DNA of 64,000 bases from Candidatus Faecalibacterium gallistercoris (GCA_019116585.1 DXBJ01000049.1:1-64000); one strand, 5' to 3'. Positions 34,798 to 43,784 are shown, numbered from the stretch's first letter. The notes: a model not told the origin generated them from the letters alone. A program made the numbers and translations.

Positions 34798-35730
34798 ATG
34801 GAACAGCGTGAGTTCGCCGTCGAAGCCGAGGATGCCGGCCAGCGGATCGACCGCTTTCTGGCCGGGGAGGACACCGGCCTGTCCCGCAGCGCGCTGCAGA
34901 ACCTCATTGCGGAAGGCCATGTGCTGGCCAACGGCCAGCCCGCCGCCAAAAACCGCAAACTGAAGGCGGGGGACACCATCCTGGTCGAGATCCCGGACGC
35001 CGCGCCCATCGCGGCGGTCCCCCAGGACATCCCGCTGGACATCGTCTACGAGGACGAGCACCTGCTGGTGGTCAACAAGCCCAAGGGGATGGTGGTCCAC
35101 CCGGCCCCCGGCAACCCCGACGGCACCCTGGTCAACGCCCTGCTGTGGCATTGCCGGGGCAGCCTGTCGGGCATCGGGGGGGAGATCCGCCCCGGCATCG
35201 TCCACCGCATCGACAAGGACACCAGCGGCCTGCTGGTGGTGGCCAAGGACGACGCCACCCACATCGGCCTGTCCCGCCAGATGGCCGAGCACAGCGTCCA
35301 GCGGGCCTACCAGACGGTGGTCTACGGGGGCTTTGCCCAGGACGAGGGCTTTGTGGAGGGGTATCTCGGCCGTTCCCGCACCGACCGCAAAAAGATGGCG
35401 GTCTACCCTGCGGGGGAGCCCCACACCAAGTACGCCTATACGGGCTGGAAGGTGCTGGAGCGGCTGGGGGAGTTCACCCTGCTGGAATGCCGGCTCAAGA
35501 CCGGGCGGACCCATCAGATCCGGGTGCACATGGCCTCCATCCGCCACCCGGTGGCCGGCGACCCGGTCTATGGCCCCCACAACTGCATCGCCAGCCTCCA
35601 CGGCCAGTGCCTGCACGCCAAGACGCTGGGCTTTGTCCACCCCGTTACGGGGCAGACGCTGTCCTTCGACAGCCCCCTGCCCGATTACTTCACCCATTTT
35701 CTGGCTGCATTGAGGAGGGCACGCCCATGA
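34798..35730 (+). CDS. Pseudouridine synthase, RluA/RluD family
   Basis: Converts uridines to pseudouridine, probably in 23S rRNA. The 310 residues have an N-terminal S4 domain (QRIDRFLAGEDTGLSRSALQNLI), the catalytic aspartate motif PGIVHRIDKDTSGLLVVAK and LKTGRTHQIRVHMASI. The exact target is not readable, since RluD-like members differ. Its TGA overlaps the next ATG. Confidence 0.93.
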   Translation: MEQREFAVEAEDAGQRIDRFLAGEDTGLSRSALQNLIAEGHVLANGQPAAKNRKLKAGDTILVEIPDAAPIAAVPQDIPLDIVYEDEHLLVVNKPKGMVVHPAPGNPDGTLVNALLWHCRGSLSGIGGEIRPGIVHRIDKDTSGLLVVAKDDATHIGLSRQMAEHSVQRAYQTVVYGGFAQDEGFVEGYLGRSRTDRKKMAVYPAGEPHTKYAYTGWKVLERLGEFTLLECRLKTGRTHQIRVHMASIRHPVAGDPVYGPHNCIASLHGQCLHAKTLGFVHPVTGQTLSFDSPLPDYFTHFLAALRRARP

Positions 35731-36548
35731 AACTGGAATCGACGCTGGTCCTCTGCGACCTGGACGCCCTGATGCTGGGCCCGGACGGCAACCTGACCCA
35801 GGTGCTGCGGGACGTGCTGCAGCTGTTCACGGCGCGGGGCGGCCGGATGACCGTCTTTTCCCAAAAGACGCCCAAGGCGGTGCGGACCATCCTGGGCAGC
35901 GTGCCCCTGTCTGCGCCGGCCCTGCTGTGCGGCGGGGCGCTGGTCTACAGCTTTGCGGCCGGCAGCGGCCAGCCCATGGGCAGCTTTGCGGCGCTGGGGG
36001 ACGATTTCCTGGCCAAGCTGCCGGCGGCCCCCGGCATCGGCATCGCCCTGCAGATGAAGGACGGCGCCACCCGGGTGGTCCGGATGAACCACGCCCTGGA
36101 GCGCCACCTGCGCCGGGAGTGGACCCCCTATCTGCTCACCCAGCCGGAAGGGGTGTCCTGCCGGGATGTGCTGCGGGTCCTGCTGTACCAGGATGCCAAG
36201 ACCATCCCCGCCCTCCAGACCTTTGAGAAGGCCCTGGAAGAAAGCGGCGCTCCCGTCCGCCAGGAGCGGCTGGCCATCGACTGCCTGGCCCTGACCCCCG
36301 GGGCCGTCAGCATGGGGGCGGCCTTCAGCTCGGTGTGCGCCGCCGCCATGCTCTCGCCCGAGAACGTGGCGGTGCTGGCCGGCAGCGCCCCCATGGTGGA
36401 ACTGATGCGGCTGGCCGGCCAGAGCGCCGCGGCTTTCGACGCCCCCGCCGAGGTCCGGCTTGCGGCCGGGCAGGTCACCTTCTGCCGCGCGGCGGAGGGG
36501 GCGGCAGCCGAGTATCTCTACCAGCTGGTGCGGAGCAGCGGGAGGTAA
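35727..36548 (+). CDS. HAD-superfamily (Cof-like) protein with a degenerate active site
   Basis: A 273-residue protein folded like Cof-type phosphatases. Motif I LVLCDLDALML keeps both aspartates and motif II has VFSQKT. The usual C-terminal GDGxND is replaced by AGSAPMVELM, so the acidic Mg ligands of motif IV are lost. SMGAAF stands in place of the usual KG(x)AL. It may be catalytically weak or a regulatory remnant. The ATGA overlap ties it to the rluD-type gene. Confidence 0.65.
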   Translation: MKLESTLVLCDLDALMLGPDGNLTQVLRDVLQLFTARGGRMTVFSQKTPKAVRTILGSVPLSAPALLCGGALVYSFAAGSGQPMGSFAALGDDFLAKLPAAPGIGIALQMKDGATRVVRMNHALERHLRREWTPYLLTQPEGVSCRDVLRVLLYQDAKTIPALQTFEKALEESGAPVRQERLAIDCLALTPGAVSMGAAFSSVCAAAMLSPENVAVLAGSAPMVELMRLAGQSAAAFDAPAEVRLAAGQVTFCRAAEGAAAEYLYQLVRSSGR

Positions 36549-36592
36549 GGCTGTGCAAACCATGTAAATGGGTAAAATTCCTGTAAAAAGTT

Positions 36593-36624
36593 CTCCGCAC
36601 CCGGTGCGGAGGGCTTTCTTTTTT
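36593..36624 (+). terminator. Intrinsic terminator before the comEA-like gene
   Basis: CTCCGCAC paired with GTGCGGAG across a tight loop, then CTTTCTTTTTT. Confidence 0.8.
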
Positions 36625-36641
36625 GGGGAGGATACAGTACA

Positions 36642-37016
36642 ATGATAGGGAAGTATCTCGACCGGAGGGAGCTGGGCTTTCTGGCGGCGGCCGCTGCGGC
36701 AGCGGCGCTGTTTGTCCTGCTGGCTGTGGGGGATACGGCGCCCCTGCGCCCGCCGGAGGGTGCGGAGGGCGGGGCTGCCGCCGGCACCCTTTGGGAGCAG
36801 GCGCAGGTGGACCTGAACACCGCCGGGCTGGACGCCCTGTGCACCCTGCCCGGCGTGGGGGGAAAACGGGCCCGGGCCATTCTGGAGGACCGTGCCGCCA
36901 ACGGCCCCTACGAGCGGGTCGAGGACGTAACGCGGGTAAGCGGAATTACCCAAAACACCATCAGGGACTGGGCGCGGCTCGCCTATGTGAGCGGCCCCGG
37001 GCCGGAAGGGGAATGA
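36642..37016 (+). CDS. ComEA-like helix-hairpin-helix DNA-binding protein, membrane-anchored
   Basis: A 124-residue protein with an N-terminal membrane segment (about residues 11-29, alanine-rich) and a C-terminal helix-hairpin-helix domain (VDLNTAGLDALCTLPGVGGKRARAILEDRAANGPYERVED). ComEA binds incoming DNA during transformation; short versions like this one are widespread in Clostridia whose competence is unproven. No comEC is in the window. GGGGAGG lies upstream. ppk1 follows after 6 nt. Confidence 0.8.
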   Translation: MIGKYLDRRELGFLAAAAAAAALFVLLAVGDTAPLRPPEGAEGGAAAGTLWEQAQVDLNTAGLDALCTLPGVGGKRARAILEDRAANGPYERVEDVTRVSGITQNTIRDWARLAYVSGPGPEGE

Positions 37017-37022
37017 GGAACG

Positions 37023-39392
37023 ATGAAGGAAGACAGCATTTTTATCAACCGGGAGCTGAGCTGGCTGGATTTCAACCAGCGGGTCCTGGTGCTGGGCAAG
37101 GACAAGAATGTCCCCCTGGCCGAACAGCTCAAATTTCTGGCCATTTACGGCTCCAACCTGGACGAGTTTTTCATGGTGCGGGTGGGCTCCCTGCAGGAGC
37201 GGGCCAACCTCAAGGGCAAAAAGGAAAAGCCGGAAAACAAGACCAACATGACCCCCGAAGAGCAGCTGAACGCCATCATGCCCAAGACGGCCGAGCTGCA
37301 GATGGACTGTGACAAATATTACCACAAGGCCCTGGAGGCGCTGGACGAGCACGGCTACCACAAGGTCAACTTTGACAAGATCGACAAGGAGGAGGAACGC
37401 TTCTGGAAAAAATACTTCCAGAACGAGCTGTTCCCCATCCTCAGCCCCCAGATCGTGGACAACCGCCATCCCTTCCCGTTCCTGCGCAACGAGGAGATCT
37501 ACCTCGGCGTCCTGCTCAAGGACAAAAAGGTGGGGGAGATGAGCCTGGGCATCATCCCCATCTCCAGCCAGATGGAGCGGCTGTGCTTCTTCAAGCGGGA
37601 CGGCGAGACCCTGTTCGCCCTCACCGAGGAGCTGGTCTATCACTACGTCAGCATGGTCTTTGCCAAGGAGAGCATCGTGGAGAAATGCCTGTTCCGGGTG
37701 ACCCGCAACGCCGACATCGACGTCAAAGAGGGCATGATGGACCACGACATCGACTACCGTGAGATCATGACCGAGCTGCTCAAGCGCCGCCGCAAGCTGG
37801 CGGCCGTCCGCCTGCAGGTCACCCCCGGCTCCGCGCCCGAGATCGTCAAGATGCTCTGCGCCCGGCTGGAGCTGAACCACCGCCGGGTCTTTGAGCAGAA
37901 GAGCCCTCTGGACCTGAGCTTTTTCTACAAGCTGGACAGCCGCATCGAAAAGGACGGCCACGCCGAGCTGTTCTATTCGCCGGCCCGGCCCATGATGCCG
38001 CCCCTCAACTACAGCCTGACCGAGGAGGTCAAAAAGCACGACGTCCTGCTGTATTATCCCTACCAGTCCATCCGGCCCTTTATCCTGATGCTGAAAAAGG
38101 CCGCCCGTGACCCCGACGTCATCTCCATCAAGATGACCCTCTACCGCCTGGCACGGGAATCCCAGATCGTCCAGGCCCTGGTGGACGCCGCCGAAAACGG
38201 CAAAGAGGTGGTGGCCCTGGTGGAGCTGCGGGCCCGCTTTGACGAGCAGAACAACATCGACTGGTCCAAGCAGCTGGAGGAAGCCGGCTGCACCGTGGTC
38301 TACGGTTTCGACGACTACAAGGTCCACTCCAAGCTGACCCTCATCACCCGGAAAAACGCCGAGGGCTACTCCTATATCACCCAGATCGGCACCGGCAACT
38401 ACAACGAAAAGACCAGCGAGCTGTACACCGACCTGTCCTTCATCACCTCCGACCCGGACATCGGCGAGGAGGCCGCCGGCGTGTTCCAGAATCTGGCGGT
38501 CCAGAAGCTGACCGAGGAGACCGATCAGATGCTGGTGGCTCCCCTGCGCTTCAAGAGCGTCCTGCTGGACGAGATGGACCGGGTGATCGAGGCCGCCCGC
38601 CTGGGCCGCCCCGCCGCCATGATCCTGAAAAACAACTCCATCAGCGACCGCGACATCATCCTCAAGCTGGAGGAGGCCAGCTGCGCCGGCGCCCGCATCG
38701 ACATGATCGTCCGCGGCATCTGCTGCGTGCGGGCCGGCGTCCCCGGCAAGACCGAGAACCTGCACATCCGCAGCATCGTGGGCCGCTATCTGGAGCACGC
38801 CCGGATCTACAGCTTCTTTGACGGGCGGGAGACCCGCATCTATATCGCATCCGGCGATTTCCTCACCCGCAACACCGAGTGCCGGGTGGAGGTGGGCGTC
38901 CGGATCAAGGACCCGGCCCTGGTCCAGAAGCTGACCGACATCCTCCAGATGCAGCTGGCCGACAACGTCAACGCCCGGGAGATGACCCCCGACGGCAGCT
39001 ACCAGAAGGTCAAACCCGCCCCCGGCGAGCCGCTGGTCAACAGCCAGATGGGGATGTACGACCTGTTCCGGGACGACTGGACCCGCGGCCATGCTTACGC
39101 CGGGGCCCCGGCAGCCGCTGCGTCGGCAGCGCCGGCCGCAGAACCGCAGCCCCGGCCGGTGCAAGCCGCCCCGCAGGAGGCTCCGGCCCCCCAGGCGCCG
39201 GCCGAACCTGTGCCCCAGCCTGCACCCGTTCCGCAGCCGGCCCCGGCTCCCGTCCAGGAGCCGGCCCCCCTGGCAAAAGAGCCCGCTGCCCCCGTGCAGC
39301 GCCCTGCCGAGACGGTCCTGGTGGTGAAGGAGGAGCCCAGGGGCCTGTTTGCCCGGCTGCGCCGGAGCCTGTTCGGCCGCCGGGGCAAATAA
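37023..39392 (+). CDS. ppk1: Polyphosphate kinase 1 with a Pro/Ala-rich C-terminal tail
   Basis: Makes and uses inorganic polyphosphate with ATP/ADP. The 789 residues have the N domain (FINRELSWLDFNQRVL), the head domain, and the two PLD-like C domains with catalytic histidines in YKVHSKLTLI and YLEHARIYSFF. The standard enzyme ends near residue 690. A further 100 or so residues are a Pro/Ala/Gln-rich linker ending in the basic amphipathic RGLFARLRRSLFGRRGK. That tail looks like a tether or membrane-binding helix (inference). Confidence 0.95.
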   Translation: MKEDSIFINRELSWLDFNQRVLVLGKDKNVPLAEQLKFLAIYGSNLDEFFMVRVGSLQERANLKGKKEKPENKTNMTPEEQLNAIMPKTAELQMDCDKYYHKALEALDEHGYHKVNFDKIDKEEERFWKKYFQNELFPILSPQIVDNRHPFPFLRNEEIYLGVLLKDKKVGEMSLGIIPISSQMERLCFFKRDGETLFALTEELVYHYVSMVFAKESIVEKCLFRVTRNADIDVKEGMMDHDIDYREIMTELLKRRRKLAAVRLQVTPGSAPEIVKMLCARLELNHRRVFEQKSPLDLSFFYKLDSRIEKDGHAELFYSPARPMMPPLNYSLTEEVKKHDVLLYYPYQSIRPFILMLKKAARDPDVISIKMTLYRLARESQIVQALVDAAENGKEVVALVELRARFDEQNNIDWSKQLEEAGCTVVYGFDDYKVHSKLTLITRKNAEGYSYITQIGTGNYNEKTSELYTDLSFITSDPDIGEEAAGVFQNLAVQKLTEETDQMLVAPLRFKSVLLDEMDRVIEAARLGRPAAMILKNNSISDRDIILKLEEASCAGARIDMIVRGICCVRAGVPGKTENLHIRSIVGRYLEHARIYSFFDGRETRIYIASGDFLTRNTECRVEVGVRIKDPALVQKLTDILQMQLADNVNAREMTPDGSYQKVKPAPGEPLVNSQMGMYDLFRDDWTRGHAYAGAPAAAASAAPAAEPQPRPVQAAPQEAPAPQAPAEPVPQPAPVPQPAPAPVQEPAPLAKEPAAPVQRPAETVLVVKEEPRGLFARLRRSLFGRRGK

Positions 39393-39454
39393 CGCCCAAG
39401 GCATACCGTGCCCCTGCCGGCACATAGAATGTTCCCAGAAGAGGGGGATGTTCC

Positions 39455-40075
39455 GTGCAGGCGAGAAGGGGAAGAAAACACCGGCAGATCAGAACCAAAC
39501 GGACAGCCCGCCCAGGGGCTGCCGGGCACAAAGACAAGCGCCTGGCAGCCTTTGTGTGCGGGCTGCTCTTGTGTGCGGGGGTGGGGCTGGCCCTGCGGGC
39601 CTGCGCCGGGCCGGCGGCCCCGGAGGGATGCAGCCTGGACCCTCTGGTCCCGCAGGCGGCCTTTGTGTTCCCTCTGGGGACAAGCGGCTGGAGCCTCTCC
39701 TCGGGGTACGGCTGGCGGGAGGCCCCCCTGGCCGAAAACGGCCCGGAAGCAGGGGAGACAGATTTCCACCGGGGGGTGGACCTGGCCTGCGCCGAAGGTA
39801 CGCCGGTGCTGGCGGCCATGGACGGGGTGGTGCTGGCGGCGGGCCGGAGCGCCAGCTACGGCAACTACCTCCGTCTGTGCCACTCGGAGGGGGTCGAGAC
39901 CCTGTATGCCCATTTGCAGTATTTGTTTGCCCGCCCGGGCGAGGTGGTGCAGGCGGGCCAGGTGCTGGGGACCGCCGGCCAGACCGGACGGGCCACCGGG
40001 CCCCACCTCCACTTTGAGCTGCTGGACCGGGCGGTGCGCCGCGACCCTTCGGCCCTGCTGGGGCTGCCGGCATGA
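39455..40075 (+). CDS. M23-family peptidase-domain membrane protein, SpoIVFA-like by position
   Basis: A 206-residue protein with a very basic N-terminus, one membrane segment (about residues 30-48) and a LytM/M23 domain. The zinc ligands of active M23 enzymes appear present (HRGVDL and HLHFEL). The start is a GTG behind GGGGGA. In Bacillus, SpoIVFA is a LytM-domain protein that holds SpoIVFB. Here the gene overlaps an M50 peptidase by 4 nt and precedes the radical-SAM pair, the clostridial spoIVF position. It could instead be a true cell-wall hydrolase. Confidence 0.7.
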   Translation: MQARRGRKHRQIRTKRTARPGAAGHKDKRLAAFVCGLLLCAGVGLALRACAGPAAPEGCSLDPLVPQAAFVFPLGTSGWSLSSGYGWREAPLAENGPEAGETDFHRGVDLACAEGTPVLAAMDGVVLAAGRSASYGNYLRLCHSEGVETLYAHLQYLFARPGEVVQAGQVLGTAGQTGRATGPHLHFELLDRAVRRDPSALLGLPA

Positions 40076-40557
40076 GGGGGAGGGCCTTTCCCCGGCGGGT
40101 CCGGGTGGGCAGGCTGGTCTTTCGGGACCCGTTTTACACCTGCGCGCTGCTGTACATCCTGCTGTACTTCGACAGCAGCCAGTTTCTGCGCATCGGCCTG
40201 CTGGCGGCCTGCCTCCATGAGTGCGGGCACATCCTGGCCTTTTGGCTGCTGTTCCGCCGGCTGCCGGTGGTGGAAGTGACCATGACCGGGTTTTGCATGC
40301 GGCTGGGCGGCGCGCCGCTGACGCCGGGGCGCCAGTTCTGGCTGGCGGCGGCGGGCCCGGGGGCCAACGCCCTGCTGGCTGTGCTTTGGTATGCCCGGGC
40401 ATCGGCCCGGCTGACGGTGTGGGACGGTGCCTTTCTGGCCGCCAACATCCTGACCGGGGCGTTCAACCTGCTGCCCGTCCCGCCCCTGGACGGGGCCCGG
40501 ATGCTGGGGGCCCTGCGGGAAGTTGTCACGAAAAAATTGCATTCTGAGTCCAAATAG
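40072..40557 (+). CDS. M50-family intramembrane metalloprotease, SpoIVFB-like
   Basis: A short 161-residue membrane protease. HECGH (the HExxH zinc site) lies in a membrane segment at about residues 44-48, and the third-ligand motif NLLPVPPLDGARML is near the C-terminus. SpoIVFB cleaves pro-sigma-K in the forespore membrane; this version lacks the CBS domain of the Bacillus enzyme. It overlaps the M23 gene by ATGA. With spoIVB and spoIIIA also in the window, a sigma-K processing role is likely but inferred. Confidence 0.7.
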   Translation: MRGRAFPRRVRVGRLVFRDPFYTCALLYILLYFDSSQFLRIGLLAACLHECGHILAFWLLFRRLPVVEVTMTGFCMRLGGAPLTPGRQFWLAAAGPGANALLAVLWYARASARLTVWDGAFLAANILTGAFNLLPVPPLDGARMLGALREVVTKKLHSESK

Positions 40558-40565
40558 GGTAAAAT
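40537..40565 (+). promoter_or_regulatory. SigA-type promoter for the radical-SAM pair
   Basis: TTGCAT, 17 bp, TAAAAT, overlapping the end of the M50 gene. Confidence 0.6.
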
Positions 40566-40597
40566 AAAAGGAACGAAAAACCATATTGGAGGAACCG

Positions 40598-42529
40598 ATG
40601 ATCGAACAGGAGCTGAAAACCGCGCTGCACGGCGCTTTGGAGGCCCTCCCGGCCGAAAAGCCGGTCTTTGGCATCAGCCCAAAGCTGAAAGAGGCCCTGA
40701 GCCATGTGCAGAAGCCGGGCCGCTACACCGGCGGCGAGCCCGGCAGCGTATACAAAGACAAGGGGAAGGTGGACGTCCGGTTCGCCTTCTGCTTCCCCGA
40801 CACCTATGAGGTGGGGATGTCCTTTCTGGGGGAGAAGATCCTCTACGAACTGCTGAACCAGCACGAGAACTGGTGGTGCGAGCGGGCCTTTATGCCCTGG
40901 CTGGATATGAAAGCCGAGATGGAGCGCCTGGGCCTGCCCCTTTACACCCTGGAGAGCAAAGACCCCCTGACCGATTTCGATGCGGTGGGCTTTACGCTGC
41001 AGTACGAGCTGTCCTATACCAACATCCTGGCCATGCTGGACCTGGCGGGCATCCCGTTCTACGCCGCCGACCGGGACGAGCGCTGGCCTCTGATCGTGGC
41101 CGGCGGCCCCTGCACCTGCAACGCCGAGCCCCTGGCAGCCTTTTTCGACGTGATCCAGCTGGGGGAAGGGGAGCGCCAGCTGCCCGCCATCTGCGCCGCC
41201 ATCGAGCAGGGCAAAAAGGAGGGGATCTCCAAGCAGGAACTGCTGCTGCGCATCGCCAGGATCCCCGGCGTTTACATCCCCGCTTTTTACGATGTGGCCT
41301 ATGAGGCGGACGGCCGGGTGCGTTCCATCACCCCCAACCAGCCGGGGGTCCCGGCGGTGGTCACCAAGGCCATCATCCAGGATATGAACGACTTTGCGCC
41401 CCCCACCAACTTTGTGGTGCCCATGGTGGGCGCCATCCAGGACCGGGCCAGCATCGAGGTGCTGCGGGGCTGCGTCCGGGGCTGCCGGTTCTGCCAGGCG
41501 GGCTTCCTCTACCGGCCCATGCGCCAGAGGGATGCCGGGCTGCTGAACAAGGCCGCCCAGGACCTGTGCGCCAACACCGGCTATGAGGAGCTGAGCCTGT
41601 CCAGCCTGTCCACCTCCGACCACAGCCAGCTGGAAGAGCTGCTGGACGATCTGAACAGCTGGGCCCCGGCCGAGCACGTCAGCCTTTCGCTGCCCTCCCT
41701 GCGGATGGACAACTTCTCCGAAAGCCTGATCGAAAAGACCACCCGGGTCCGCAAAAGCGGCCTGACCTTTGCCGCCGAGGCCGGCACCCAGCGCCTGCGG
41801 GACGTCATCAACAAAAACGTCACCTGGGACGAGATCGAAAAGACCTGCCGCATCGCCTTCGAGGCGGGGTACACCTCGGTCAAGCTCTATTTCATGATGG
41901 GCCTGCCCACCGAGACCATGGCCGACATCGAGGGCATCGCCGAGACGGCCCAGAAGGTGGTGGACCTCTACTACCACACCCAGACCCACGCCAAGGGCAA
42001 GGGGGTGCAGGTGACGGTCAGCTGCGCCTGCTTTGTGCCCAAGCCCCACACGCCCTTCCAGTTCGTCCCCATGGACAGCGCCGAGACCCTGCAGGCCAAG
42101 CAGAAGCACCTGCTGGAGAGCGTCCACAGCCGGAAGATCAAGGTCAACTACCACGACAGCAAGACCAGTTTCCTGGAGGGCGTTTTCGCCAAGGGGGACC
42201 GCCGGCTGGCCCCTGCTTTGGTGGAGGCTTACCGCCGGGGCTGCGTCTTTGACGGGTGGGAGGAGTGCTTCCGGTACGACGTCTGGGTGCAGACCTTTGC
42301 GGACCTGGGCATCGACCCTCATTTTTACTGCAACCGGGCCATCGGCCTGGACGAGGTGACTCCGTGGGCCCACATGGACTACGGCATCACCCACGAATAC
42401 CTGGTGCGGGAGTACAAAAAGGCACTGGCTGCCCAGACCACCCCGCCCTGCAACCGCGCCTGCAGCGGATGCGGCGCAAACCGTCTGTTGGGAGGGCCCT
42501 GCTTTGATTACAGTGCGGATCTGGTTTGA
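40598..42529 (+). CDS. B12-binding radical-SAM protein (TIGR03960 family)
   Basis: A 643-residue radical-SAM enzyme. The N-terminal part resembles a cobalamin-binding domain (VDVRFAFCFPDTYEVGMSFLG). The cluster motif is CVRGCRFCQAG (CxxxCxxC, about residue 293). The C-terminus has CNRACSGCGANRL. The substrate is unknown. It is paired with the DUF2344 gene that follows, overlapping by 26 nt, as is standard in Clostridia near RNase G/L21 genes. The ATG at 40598 follows GGAGGAACC. Confidence 0.88.
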   Translation: MIEQELKTALHGALEALPAEKPVFGISPKLKEALSHVQKPGRYTGGEPGSVYKDKGKVDVRFAFCFPDTYEVGMSFLGEKILYELLNQHENWWCERAFMPWLDMKAEMERLGLPLYTLESKDPLTDFDAVGFTLQYELSYTNILAMLDLAGIPFYAADRDERWPLIVAGGPCTCNAEPLAAFFDVIQLGEGERQLPAICAAIEQGKKEGISKQELLLRIARIPGVYIPAFYDVAYEADGRVRSITPNQPGVPAVVTKAIIQDMNDFAPPTNFVVPMVGAIQDRASIEVLRGCVRGCRFCQAGFLYRPMRQRDAGLLNKAAQDLCANTGYEELSLSSLSTSDHSQLEELLDDLNSWAPAEHVSLSLPSLRMDNFSESLIEKTTRVRKSGLTFAAEAGTQRLRDVINKNVTWDEIEKTCRIAFEAGYTSVKLYFMMGLPTETMADIEGIAETAQKVVDLYYHTQTHAKGKGVQVTVSCACFVPKPHTPFQFVPMDSAETLQAKQKHLLESVHSRKIKVNYHDSKTSFLEGVFAKGDRRLAPALVEAYRRGCVFDGWEECFRYDVWVQTFADLGIDPHFYCNRAIGLDEVTPWAHMDYGITHEYLVREYKKALAAQTTPPCNRACSGCGANRLLGGPCFDYSADLV

Positions 42530-43148
42530 AAAACGAAACGAAGCCTCGTATATCTCCCTGCTGGACCTGCAGCGGGTGATGCAGCGGGTGCTCAAGCGCA
42601 GCGGCCTGCCGGTCTGGCACACCCTGGGCTTCAACCCCCACATCTATATGACCTTTACCTGCCCGCTGTCCCTGGGGCAGGAGAGCCTGTGCGAAAGCGT
42701 GGACGTCAAGACCGAGGCCGAAGCCCCGGACTTTGCTGCCTGGCAGGCGAGTCTGAACGCCATCATGCCGGCGGGCATCCGGGTGTTCCGGGTGGAGCCG
42801 GCCCGGGACAAGGCCAGCGCCATCGCCTTTGCCTGCTATACCATCCGCTACCCGGCGGCGGCCGCCGGCTGCCTGGCGGGCTACAACGCCCTGGACGCCG
42901 CCCCGGTGGAGAAAAAGGGCAAAAAGGGTTCCAAACAGGTGGACCTGAAAGCATACATCCCCGCCCTGGCCGGCCGGGCGGAAGGGGACAGCGTCCGTTT
43001 TGACGTCTGCCTGCCCGCCGCCCAGGAGCTGAACCTGAACCCCTCGCTGCTGACCGCCTTCCTCGAAGAGCGGTTTGGGGCGCCCGCGGCGGAGGCCGCC
43101 ATCCTGCGCACCGCGCTGCTGAAGGCCGACCGGACCCCCTTCTGCTGA
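42504..43148 (+). CDS. TIGR03936/DUF2344 radical-SAM-associated protein
   Basis: A 214-residue partner of the upstream radical-SAM enzyme. The family N-terminus ITVRIWFEKRNEASYISLLDLQRVMQRVLKRSGLP and GFNPHIYMTF are clear. The start is the TTG at 42504 inside the upstream gene. In many relatives the two are fused, so they likely form one enzyme. The function is unknown, with tRNA or ribosome-linked roles suspected from context. Confidence 0.88.
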   Translation: MITVRIWFEKRNEASYISLLDLQRVMQRVLKRSGLPVWHTLGFNPHIYMTFTCPLSLGQESLCESVDVKTEAEAPDFAAWQASLNAIMPAGIRVFRVEPARDKASAIAFACYTIRYPAAAAGCLAGYNALDAAPVEKKGKKGSKQVDLKAYIPALAGRAEGDSVRFDVCLPAAQELNLNPSLLTAFLEERFGAPAAEAAILRTALLKADRTPFC

Positions 43149-43179
43149 AAATTTTTGCCGGATTTTTCAGGCAAAACGC

Positions 43180-43208
43180 TTGCTTTCGGCCTGGAGTTGT
43201 GCTATCAT
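43180..43208 (+). promoter_or_regulatory. SigA promoter for rplS
   Basis: TTGCTT, 17 bp, TATCAT. Confidence 0.65.
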
Positions 43209-43290
43209 AGTTAGGCGTTAGTGTCCGCTGAGACCACAGCGGGGTTAATGACAAACAATCATTAAACAGGCGGTCCTCTGACGGCAGCGC
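43209..43290 (+). ncRNA. Candidate L19 ribosomal protein leader
   Basis: The 5' leader of rplS contains GTGTCCGCTG near 43221, a GCGG-rich segment, a perfect TTAATGA/TCATTAA hairpin (43245-43251 with 43259-43265) and GGCGGTCC near 43270. The last can pair back to GTCCGC to close a multi-stem fold. This order fits the L19 leader element known upstream of rplS in Firmicutes, but it was matched from memory only. Confidence 0.5.
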
Positions 43291-43328
43291 TGCCGTGTAT
43301 GAACGTCGAAACAAATGGAGGAAATCAA

Positions 43329-43670
43329 ATGGACGCACTGAAGATCATTTCCGAGGGCAGCATCAAGGCTGAGCGCCCCCAGTTCAACGTCGGCGACACC
43401 GTCCGGGTGGACGTCCGCATCAAGGAAGGCGAGCGCGAGCGCATCCAGGCCTTTGAGGGCACCGTCATTGCCAAGAAGCACGGCGGCGTCGCAGAGACCT
43501 TTACCGTCCGCCGCATCGCTTACGGCGTGGGCATCGAGCGTGTCTTCCCTGTCAACAGCCCCTTTGTTGAGAAGGTGACTGTCGTCCGCAAGGGCAAGGT
43601 CCGCCGTGCAAAGCTGTACTACCTGCGCGGCCGCACCGGCAAAGCTGCCAAGGTCAAGAGCGATATCTGA
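43329..43670 (+). CDS. rplS: Ribosomal protein L19 (bL19)
   Basis: Large-subunit protein at the subunit interface. The 113 residues show [32 protein letters not shown] and [40 protein letters not shown], all typical. The ATG at 43329 has GGAGG upstream. A terminator follows, before lepB. Confidence 0.97.
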   Translation: MDALKIISEGSIKAERPQFNVGDTVRVDVRIKEGERERIQAFEGTVIAKKHGGVAETFTVRRIAYGVGIERVFPVNSPFVEKVTVVRKGKVRRAKLYYLRGRTGKAAKVKSDI

Positions 43671-43700
43671 TTTTCGCGCGGCAACTGCCGCGTTCGGGGG

Positions 43701-43730
43701 AAAAGGGGCACTTGTTGTCCCTTTTTTCTT
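43701..43730 (+). terminator. Intrinsic terminator after rplS
   Basis: AAAAGGG paired with CCCTTTT and a T-rich end. A second hairpin (GCGCGGCAACTGCCGCG) lies just before it. Confidence 0.65.
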
Positions 43731-43784
43731 TATCCCAGACGAGGGCAGGGCCGGTCAGAACAAGAATGTGGGGTGCAGGCGAGC

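Noticed and set aside
35685..39425. A 1,246-codon minus-strand open frame over the HAD, comEA-like and ppk1 genes
   Set aside because: It is the shadow of real plus-strand genes. The translation is low-complexity and has no family motifs or ribosome binding site.
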